Assembly: GCA_900772675.1 (NCBI GenBank) | Contig: CAAGRM010000279.1 | Coordinates: 1 to 6,154, forward strand | DNA length: 6,154 bases | DNA from: Lachnospiraceae bacterium | GTDB lineage: Bacteria > Bacillota > Clostridia > Lachnospirales > Lachnospiraceae | Direction of reading: 5' to 3' | Shown: positions 1-4,720 of the stretch, one piece after another | How positions within the stretch are numbered: position 1 is the first letter of the stretch | How the letters are laid out: each line of letters opens with the position of its first letter | The notes under the pieces: model-generated | What the model was told of the DNA's origin: nothing | Databases searched by the model: none | What the model saw: only the letters and a program-made list of their open reading frames with translations | Program-made: the position numbers and the translations under genes

Positions 1-61
1 GAATTGTTTTTACACAGTTTGTCACAATAGCTGAGGTCTGTGCATAGAGATAATGCGTTAA
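1..61. mobile_element. Possible insertion-sequence terminus (IS256-like) interrupting the Cof gene
   Basis: Coding similarity of the leftward HAD gene ends abruptly at about base 61, so the outermost bases look foreign to it. Read on the minus strand, this stretch contains TATTGTGACAAACTGTGTAA followed by AAA, at about 8-30. The GTGTAAAA core resembles the inner part of terminal repeats I remember for IS256-family elements. If so, the element body lies left of the window and only one end is visible, so neither a transposase nor a target-site duplication can be seen. Alternatives are an unrelated deletion or rearrangement junction, or an assembly join. The break is moderately supported; the IS256 identity is weak. 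Confidence 0.28.
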
Positions 62-712
62 GGCTTCCTCCAGCGGAATCTGCAGCAGTTCACAGAGTTT
101 TTTTACAGCGTGTCCTTTGGAAACGTGCTCCGGTACATGTTCGAGGTAGTTCGGACTGGAATAGAACATGGATATTTTTCCTTTTGCCCATGGTTCCATG
201 GCGGCACGGTAAGCATCCATTTTTTCACGGCTGTGCAGGTCAATCACAATCATTTTGCATGGTTCTTCCGTGAGATGTTCCGGAAGAAGCGGATCTTCTA
301 CCACCGGAATGCGAATGGCCTGTGTGTAAACTCGTGTCTCTTCCCCGGCATGGCGGCAGAGCAGGGAAGTATCGGAGTATGTGTGGCAGTAGAGTCCTGC
401 TTCCTGCGTTTTCTCAAAAATCACACGTGCGTATTCGAGCGGAATTGTGCGGCGATACAGAATTTTCTTTGCAGCACAGTCATAGATCAGTCCACCGTTA
501 AATGCAATCGCATAGCATCCCTCCCGGTCAAGGCCGAGCTCTTTTAAAATCGGCAGAAACCCGGAAAGGGGCCGACCGGTGTTGCATACGATTTTGTGTC
601 CGGCCAAAAGTGCCTCCTGAATCGCATTCCTGTTTTCCTGTGTCACCTGCTTTTCGGAATTCAGCAGGGTGTCATCCATATCCGTAAAAAATATTTTAAC
701 CGTATTGTTCAT
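1..712 (-). CDS. Cof-type HAD-superfamily phosphatase, partial and apparently interrupted near its C-terminus
   Basis: Reads leftward from ATG at 712 and stays open to the window edge (237 residues visible). The ribosome site AAAGGG lies 8 bases before the ATG. HAD motif I is DMDDTLL with nucleophile D11 and acid/base D13; motif II is CNTGRP with T45; the motif III lysine is K199 in VSKGHAVKKLCELL. A large cap region between motifs II and III fits the Cof/YidA (C2 cap) group, about 265-275 residues, cytoplasmic, dephosphorylating sugar phosphates, flavin precursors or similar small molecules. Substrate cannot be told. Oddity: after IPLEEA (A217) the family continues with hydrophobic-G-D-x4-N-D, the Mg-binding motif IV. 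Here it continues LTHYLYAQTSAIVTNCVK, with no GD or ND, and neither other frame restores the motif. The family match therefore stops near base 61, and the product is probably inactive. Family assignment is secure; the disruption is inferred from the missing motif. Confidence 0.85.
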   Translation of the reverse strand, partial: MNNTVKIFFTDMDDTLLNSEKQVTQENRNAIQEALLAGHKIVCNTGRPLSGFLPILKELGLDREGCYAIAFNGGLIYDCAAKKILYRRTIPLEYARVIFEKTQEAGLYCHTYSDTSLLCRHAGEETRVYTQAIRIPVVEDPLLPEHLTEEPCKMIVIDLHSREKMDAYRAAMEPWAKGKISMFYSSPNYLEHVPEHVSKGHAVKKLCELLQIPLEEALTHYLYAQTSAIVTNCVKTI

Positions 713-740
713 TGTTAAATCCCTTTCATTTGGCGTAGAT

Positions 741-770
741 TTCTTCCAACTGCTTTCTGTGTTGGAAGAA
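741..770. repeat. Perfect 10-bp inverted repeat in the leader of the Cof-type gene
   Basis: TTCTTCCAAC at 741-750 and GTTGGAAGAA at 761-770 are exact reverse complements separated by 10 bases. The element lies 29 bases upstream of the minus-strand Cof-type start codon. No U-run follows it in the leftward direction, so it is not a typical terminator. It may be an operator for a dimeric regulator or a hairpin in the 5' leader. A minus-strand TATACT (785-790), a possible -10, sits upstream of it, which would place the repeat near or just past the transcription start. No convincing -35 accompanies that hexamer. Confidence 0.6.
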
Positions 771-930
771 ACCGGATTCATTTGCAGTATATCGTTTCGC
801 AAATAACGATGTACTGGATTTTCATTTTATCACAAAATAAACAGGAAGAAAACTATCGTTACCGTTCGCTGGGTACCAGTGACCTGTAACACCAAACTGT
901 CGGGCAGAAAAACGGACACGGAAAATATGG

Positions 931-959
931 TTGCACAGGGGAAAAATACGGGCTATAAT
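931..959 (+). promoter_or_regulatory. Sigma-A type promoter for the rightward unit
   Basis: TTGCAC (931-936) and TATAAT (954-959) are separated by exactly 17 bases: a perfect -10 and a 4/6 to 5/6 -35. Transcription would start near 966, giving a leader of about 64 bases before the ATG at 1030. No operator overlaps it obviously, so expression is probably constitutive or growth-linked. Confidence 0.72.
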
Positions 960-1029
960 AATTACGAGTACAAATGTGAGAAGAAAGAAAAGAAAAAATG
1001 AAACAGAGACAACGAAGGGAAGACAGAAC

Positions 1030-1692
1030 ATGATAAAAGCTTGTATCTTTGACCTGGACGGCACCATTGCAGACACAGTAGAGTCGATTGCGCATGCAGT
1101 CAACCGCGTTTTGGAACATTTTGGACTTGAGCCGCGTCCGGTAGAAGCCTTCAACTTTTACGCCGGAGATGGTTTCGATCTGGCAGTAGAGCGTGCATTA
1201 AAGGATGCCGGAGATGTCGAACTCAAATATCTGCAGGAGGGCATCCGGATCGGCCGGGCGTGGTTCAATGAGGATCCGTTGTACCATGTAAAACCCTATC
1301 CGAAGATGCGCGAGACGCTGACTGCGCTGCGGAAGGAAGTTCCGATTGCCGTATGCTCCAATAAGCCGCATGAGGCTGCCATTCACGTGGTGGAAAGTGT
1401 CTATGGCCCGGGATTTTTCAACCGGATTCAGGGTCAGACTGCGGAAATTCCGAGAAAACCGTCCCCGATCGGAGCACTCGCCATTGCGAGGGCACTTGGT
1501 GCAGAACCGGAGGAGTGTCTGTATTTTGGAGACACCAATACCGATATGCAGACCGGAAATGCTGCAGGAATGTTTACCGTAGGTGTGACGTGGGGATTCC
1601 GCCCGCGCCAGGAGCTGATTGACAACCATGCAATGGAGCTGCTCGAACGGCCGGAGGAAATCCTGGAGCTTTTTCACAGAAAAAATAAATAA
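1030..1692 (+). CDS. HAD-family hydrolase, phosphoglycolate phosphatase-like
   Basis: A 220-residue cytoplasmic HAD phosphatase of the Gph/PGP type, which hydrolyses small phosphate monoesters such as 2-phosphoglycolate. All four motifs are present: motif I FDLDGT with nucleophile D8 and acid/base D10; motif II CSNKP with S110; the motif III lysine K143 in RKPSP; motif IV GDTNTD with D168 and D172. The helical insert between motif I and motif II (about residues 15-80) is the C1 cap. Length is normal for the family. The start at 1030 is chosen because motif I then lies at the N-terminus and GAAGGGA precedes it. The upstream in-frame extension to 931 overlaps the promoter and encodes a Lys/Arg-rich low-complexity stretch. 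Gene 1776-2039 follows after 83 bases with no clear terminator, so co-transcription is likely. Phosphoglycolate as the actual substrate is a family guess; pyrophosphatase-like (PpaX) or sugar-phosphate activity is equally possible. Confidence 0.9.
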   Translation: MIKACIFDLDGTIADTVESIAHAVNRVLEHFGLEPRPVEAFNFYAGDGFDLAVERALKDAGDVELKYLQEGIRIGRAWFNEDPLYHVKPYPKMRETLTALRKEVPIAVCSNKPHEAAIHVVESVYGPGFFNRIQGQTAEIPRKPSPIGALAIARALGAEPEECLYFGDTNTDMQTGNAAGMFTVGVTWGFRPRQELIDNHAMELLERPEEILELFHRKNK

Positions 1693-1775
1693 AGTACGTT
1701 CGGGAATTTTTTGTGTTTGCAAAATCAGGCGCAGAAAGCATTGAGCGTATAAATAAAACACAGGAGGAAAACAGA

Positions 1776-2039
1776 ATGGGCGAATATACAGAGGAGTGCA
1801 TTAATACATTTTTCATGAATCAGGGTCAGTTATTCGATGAGCCGGTGGCTGAAAATTATGATGAGGCAGAAGCTTTTCTGGAAGACTGTCTTGCTGTTGT
1901 TGCAGACAGCCTGGATGATGTACGTGCCTATATGGAAGAAGAGGGTATGGACGTGGAAGAAATGTCAAATTCCGAATTAGAAGAGCAGAGCGAGGTATTT
2001 GCATTACCGGACGGCCGGTATCTGATCGTGATGGGATAA
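1776..2039 (+). CDS. Small, highly acidic hypothetical protein (87 aa)
   Basis: I do not recognise a characterised family. The ATG at 1776 is chosen because a perfect AGGAGG (1762-1767) lies 8 bases upstream; the open frame extends 21 codons further left but without a ribosome site. The product is strikingly acidic: 25 Asp/Glu against 2 Arg and no Lys or His, so net charge is about -23. It has two cysteines (in EEC and EDC contexts), no signal peptide and no membrane segment. The middle (about residues 25-71) looks helical and very acidic. The C-terminus, ALPDGRYLIVMG, looks like a closing beta strand. It sits 24 bases before the FAD oxidoreductase and almost certainly shares its transcript. 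It may be an accessory or partner of that enzyme, but nothing in the sequence proves it. The good ribosome site and conserved-looking composition make a real gene likely. Confidence 0.8.
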   Translation: MGEYTEECINTFFMNQGQLFDEPVAENYDEAEAFLEDCLAVVADSLDDVRAYMEEEGMDVEEMSNSELEEQSEVFALPDGRYLIVMG

Positions 2040-2063
2040 GAAGAAAAAAAGGAAAACAAAAAT

Positions 2064-3458
2064 ATGAAATATGATGTTATTATTATCGGTGCAGGTCCGT
2101 CAGGTATTTTCTGTGCATATGAGCTGTTAAAAGAAAAACCGGATATGAAGGTACTGATGATTGAGAAGGGCCGCTCGATCGAGAGCCGAGAGTGTCCGAA
2201 GAGAAAGACGAAAAAATGTGTGAACTGTAAACCGTGCTCTATCACAACCGGATTTGCCGGAGCCGGTGCGTTTTCAGACGGAAAGCTTTCCCTTTCCCCG
2301 GATGTCGGCGGAAATTTGCCGGAAATCTTAGGCTATGACAAGACGCTCGAACTGATCCATGAGTCCGATCAGATTTATCTGGAGTTCGGCGCAGACAAGA
2401 ATGTTTACGGCATCGATAAAGAGAAAGAAATTCGTGAAATCCGCCGCAGAGCAATCAATGCGAATCTGAAGCTGATTGAATGTCCCATCCGCCATCTTGG
2501 AACCGAAGAAGGATACAAAATTTACAGCCGCCTTGAGGATCACTTAAAAGAAGTCGGTGTTGAGATGAAATTTAACACGATGGTCAGTGACATTACCATC
2601 GAGGAAGGCTGTGCGACAGCCGTAACACTGGAGGACGGAACCGTTTACGAGGCAGATGAGATTGTTTCTGCAGTCGGTCGTGAGGGAGCAGACTGGTTTT
2701 CCCACATCTGCAGCCGCCACGGTATTGAAACCGAGGTCGGAACGGTGGATATCGGTGTCCGCGTGGAAGTCCGCGATGAGGTTATGGAATTTCTGAACAA
2801 GAACCTGTATGAGGCAAAGCTCGTTTACTATACCCCTACCTTCGATGACAAGGTACGTACCTTCTGTACGAATCCGTCCGGAGAAGTGGCAACCGAGTAT
2901 TATGAAAACGGCCTTGCGGTTGTAAACGGCCATGCTTACAAATCAAAGGAGTTCAAGACAAATAATACGAACTTTGCCCTTCTGGTATCAAAGAACTTTA
3001 CCAAACCGTTCAAAACGCCGATTGCGTACGGTAAGCAGATTGCGCAGCTTTCCAACATGCTGTGTGACGGTAAAATCCTGGTACAGACCTATGGCGATTT
3101 CAAGCGCGGAAGAAGGACGACGGAAGAGCGTCTCTGCCGCAATAACCTGATTCCAACCTTAAAAGACGCTGTCCCGGGTGACCTTTCCCTGGTCTTCCCG
3201 CACCGCATTATGGTAGATATTGCGGAGATGATCGAAGCTCTCGACAAAGTAACGCCGGGTATTGCCAGCGATGAAACACTATTGTATGGCGTAGAAGTAA
3301 AATTTTATTCCAACAAGGTTGTCGTAGACAAAGACTTTTGCACCAGCATCAAAGGCCTTCGTGCCATTGGAGACGGCGCTTCTGTTACCCGCGGCCTTCA
3401 GCAGGCAAGTGCAAACGGACTGTCGGTTGCGAGAAGCATTCTGAAGAGCATGAAATAA
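2064..3458 (+). CDS. NAD(P)/FAD-dependent oxidoreductase (COG2509-like), with N-terminal Cys cluster
   Basis: A complete 464-residue flavoprotein. The N-terminal Rossmann dinucleotide-binding site is VIIIGAGPSGI (GxGxxG, G9-G14), with the acidic E34 at the end of strand 2 for the FAD ribose. Next comes a cysteine cluster C44-x7-C52-x2-C55-x2-C58, leading into GFAGAGAFSDGKL (63-75), a glycine-rich stretch typical of COG2509 proteins. The C-terminal FAD-contact motif is AIGDGASVTRGLQQASANG (G436-D437-G438, T442-R443). No signal peptide or membrane segment, so it is cytoplasmic. The family is annotated as FAD-dependent dehydrogenase or oxidoreductase and, to my knowledge, has no settled substrate; HI0933-like and geranylgeranyl-reductase-like flavoproteins are distant relatives. 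The spacing of the cysteines could hold an iron-sulfur centre or zinc, or serve in redox; this is inference. The ribosome site AAAGGA lies about 10 bases upstream of the ATG. It is probably the last gene of its unit, ending at the 3480-3519 terminator. Confidence 0.93.
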   Translation: MKYDVIIIGAGPSGIFCAYELLKEKPDMKVLMIEKGRSIESRECPKRKTKKCVNCKPCSITTGFAGAGAFSDGKLSLSPDVGGNLPEILGYDKTLELIHESDQIYLEFGADKNVYGIDKEKEIREIRRRAINANLKLIECPIRHLGTEEGYKIYSRLEDHLKEVGVEMKFNTMVSDITIEEGCATAVTLEDGTVYEADEIVSAVGREGADWFSHICSRHGIETEVGTVDIGVRVEVRDEVMEFLNKNLYEAKLVYYTPTFDDKVRTFCTNPSGEVATEYYENGLAVVNGHAYKSKEFKTNNTNFALLVSKNFTKPFKTPIAYGKQIAQLSNMLCDGKILVQTYGDFKRGRRTTEERLCRNNLIPTLKDAVPGDLSLVFPHRIMVDIAEMIEALDKVTPGIASDETLLYGVEVKFYSNKVVVDKDFCTSIKGLRAIGDGASVTRGLQQASANGLSVARSILKSMK

Positions 3459-3479
3459 AAAAATGACAAAAAAGATAGC

Positions 3480-3519
3480 AAAAAAGATCCTTCGATTAAG
3501 AAAACGGAGGATCTTTTTT
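3480..3519. terminator. Bidirectional Rho-independent terminator
   Basis: A15-bp stem: AAAAAAGATCCTTCG (3480-3494) pairs with CGGAGGATCTTTTTT (3505-3519) through one G-U wobble, around a 10-base loop. The GC-containing core is flanked by A6 on one side and T6 on the other, so it terminates in both directions. It lies 21 bases after the oxidoreductase stop and 15 bases after the stop of the converging AraC gene, ending both units. Confidence 0.9.
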
Positions 3520-3534
3520 GCAGGAAACGGTCAG

Positions 3535-4398
3535 TTATACGCCATACAATTTCCGGAACTGTTTCGGTGTCGTTCCGGTCTGCTGGCGGAAGACGGAGAT
3601 GAAGTAGCTGACATCGCGGTAGCCGCACAGTGCTGCAATGCCGTCGATGGTGGTGTAAGGGCGGCTGATCAGGAGTTCCTTTGCACGGCTGATGCGCAGG
3701 AGGGTGATATAGGAACGGACAGAATTGCCGATAAAACGCTGGAAAAGACGGGTCAGATACTGTGGGGTGATGTGGAGCGCCAGGGCGAGATCATCTACAT
3801 CAAGCGGGTCGGAAAGATGACTTTCGATTTTCTGTATTGTCGGGCGGACATACTGGAGATACAGCGGATGTTCTGTCTGAGAAAGACCGGTGCAAAGCTG
3901 TGAGAGACGTGTCAGAAACTCGAAGCACCCGACGGAAAGCGCAGCATCATCCATCCCGCTGCCCTGCAGATCAACCATGGATCCGGCAGCATGGTGCTGC
4001 GGCGACTGAAAATGCGAGACGATCACACGGTCAATCCATTCCTGAAACCAGGTACCATCCGATGCAGGTACGAAAAGATAAGGCGAGACAGCGCAGATTT
4101 TATAAATGTCTTCGGAAAGTTTTCCGTCGAAGGTCAGAAATGATGTATACCACATCCCGTTTCCTCCGGATTCACGGTATGTGTGCGGGACATGCGGCGC
4201 AATCAGGACGCCCTCACCAGGCCCAAGGAAAATCTGCTGTCTGCCAAGCGAAAGCAGTCCTTCTCCACGCTCCGTCTGAATCCAGTGATACAGTGGAAAG
4301 CCATTCGGGCGCACGATCGGTTCCTGCAGCCAGCGGTTGCCGATACTGTCGGCAGAGAGTGAAAAATCAGCAGCGGATGGTTTGAAAAAAATCGGCAT
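3535..4398 (-). CDS. AraC-family transcriptional regulator, likely controlling the divergent GH42 gene
   Basis: A 287-residue regulator. The N-terminal half (about 20-80) has a cupin-like sugar-sensing fold pattern: GEGLLSLGRQQIFLGPGEG then LIAPHVPHTYRE, typical of AraC_binding domains. The C-terminal 100 residues are the double helix-turn-helix domain: first HTH DVDDLALALHITPQYLTRLFQ (about 200-220), a linker helix SYITLLRISRAKELL (229-243), and a second HTH IDGIAALCGYRDVSYFISVF followed by the family signature GTTPKQFRK (275-283). Length is typical. The ATG at 4398 has AAAGGA 8 bases upstream. It is transcribed divergently from the beta-galactosidase, with 322 bases of shared control DNA, so it most likely senses a galactoside or galactose-derived ligand and activates that gene; both the ligand and direct regulation are inferred. 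Residues about 130-150 (SPQHHAAGSMVDLQGSGMDD) look like a flexible linker. The 3' end lies 15 bases from a shared terminator. Confidence 0.93.
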   Translation of the reverse strand: MPIFFKPSAADFSLSADSIGNRWLQEPIVRPNGFPLYHWIQTERGEGLLSLGRQQIFLGPGEGVLIAPHVPHTYRESGGNGMWYTSFLTFDGKLSEDIYKICAVSPYLFVPASDGTWFQEWIDRVIVSHFQSPQHHAAGSMVDLQGSGMDDAALSVGCFEFLTRLSQLCTGLSQTEHPLYLQYVRPTIQKIESHLSDPLDVDDLALALHITPQYLTRLFQRFIGNSVRSYITLLRISRAKELLISRPYTTIDGIAALCGYRDVSYFISVFRQQTGTTPKQFRKLYGV

Positions 4399-4442
4399 GA
4401 CAAGGATCCTTTCTGAAAAAATGAATTACGAGATGATACGCT

Positions 4443-4497
4443 AAAAACATGAGTAAATAGCCATTTTTCAAAAAATGAGTGGATTACTCATGTTTTT
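4443..4497. repeat. 14-bp inverted repeat with an additional internal half-site
   Basis: AAAAACATGAGTAA (4443-4456) and TTACTCATGTTTTT (4484-4497) are perfect reverse complements 27 bases apart. A third related copy, AAAAAATGAGT, ends at 4480 in the same direction as the first. It forms a tighter palindrome with the right arm, ATGAGT-5-ACTCAT at 4475-4491. Three similarly spaced half-sites suggest an operator for the adjacent regulator, possibly with looping or alternative occupancy. It could also form a hairpin in the AraC mRNA leader if that transcript starts to the right of it. Confidence 0.65.
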
Positions 4498-4550
4498 TGA
4501 AATGCGGTAAAATTCCTGTTCGTATTTCGAAAAAAGAGTTTCGAAAATTT

Positions 4551-4581
4551 ATACTTTTTAGACAATCATATCATACTTTTT
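4551..4581 (+). promoter_or_regulatory. Direct repeat overlapping the -35, candidate AraC activator sites
   Basis: ATACTTTTT occurs at 4551-4559 and again at 4573-4581, a 22-base period, close to two helical turns. The second copy covers the expected -35 position (4574-4579). AraC-family activators commonly bind two direct half-sites about 21 bp apart with the proximal one touching the -35; this arrangement matches, but binding is inferred. Confidence 0.45.
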
Positions 4582-4602
4582 TTATGGAGACCAGTATATA
4601 AT
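4574..4602 (+). promoter_or_regulatory. Activator-dependent promoter of the GH42 gene
   Basis: A perfect TATAAT at 4597-4602 has only TACTTT (4574-4579) at the 17-base -35 position, a poor match to TTGACA, and no extended -10 TG. Start would be near 4609, leaving a leader of about 112 bases. The weak -35 fits dependence on an activator. Confidence 0.55.
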
Positions 4603-4720
4603 GAATGCAAGTTCAAAAAGGAAAGTCAAAAAAGAAAGGGATATCAGAAAAAAATTCCCTGACAGAAAAACAAGAATAAGAAAACAAAATAAAAAAATAA
4701 CAAGCAGGAGGAAGTACTAC

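Larger units (their letters stand above)
713..1029. other. Divergent intergenic region between the two HAD genes
   Basis: This 317-base stretch has no credible gene. It holds the 741-770 inverted repeat, an ATCGTT/AACGAT inverted pair at 791-796 and 805-810 with a further ATCGTT at 855-860, and the rightward promoter at 931-959. The A-rich segment 960-1029 is the leader of the rightward phosphatase gene. Open frames here are AT-rich and have no ribosome sites. Confidence 0.6.
4399..4720. promoter_or_regulatory. Divergent control region between the AraC regulator and the GH42 gene
   Basis: 322 bases without a gene. From left to right it holds the AraC ribosome site, a 14-bp inverted repeat (4443-4456/4484-4497) with an extra half-copy, twin TTTCGAAA palindromes, a 22-bp-spaced ATACTTTTT direct repeat, the -10 of the rightward promoter, and an A-rich leader of about 110 bases ending in AGGAGG. 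No riboswitch-like fold or leader peptide is evident in the leader. No convincing catabolite (cre) operator was found by eye. The minus-strand promoter is not certain: TATCAT at 4433-4438 could be its -10, without a good -35. Confidence 0.65.

Noticed and set aside
110..547. Plus-strand open frame of 145 codons over the Cof-type gene
   Set aside because: Antisense to a clear HAD protein; composition is odd (many Phe, Cys, His) and no ribosome site precedes it.
931..1029. N-terminal extension of the rightward HAD phosphatase to 931
   Set aside because: The extension overlaps the -35 and -10, encodes a basic low-complexity stretch, and would displace motif I from the N-terminus.
1675..1715. 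Possible terminator after the HAD phosphatase (AAAAAAT ... ATTTTTT)
   Set aside because: The pairing is only A-T without a GC core, so read-through into the small acidic protein gene is more likely.
1717..1753. Possible internal promoter (TTGCAA, TATAAA) before the small acidic gene
   Set aside because: The hexamers are 25 bases apart, far outside the 16-18 range.
1198..1761. Minus-strand open frame of 187 codons
   Set aside because: Antisense shadow of the HAD phosphatase with all four motifs on the opposite strand.
3463..3903. Plus-strand open frame after the oxidoreductase, starting at ATG 3463
   Set aside because: It reads through the terminator hairpin and antisense to the AraC DNA-binding domain.
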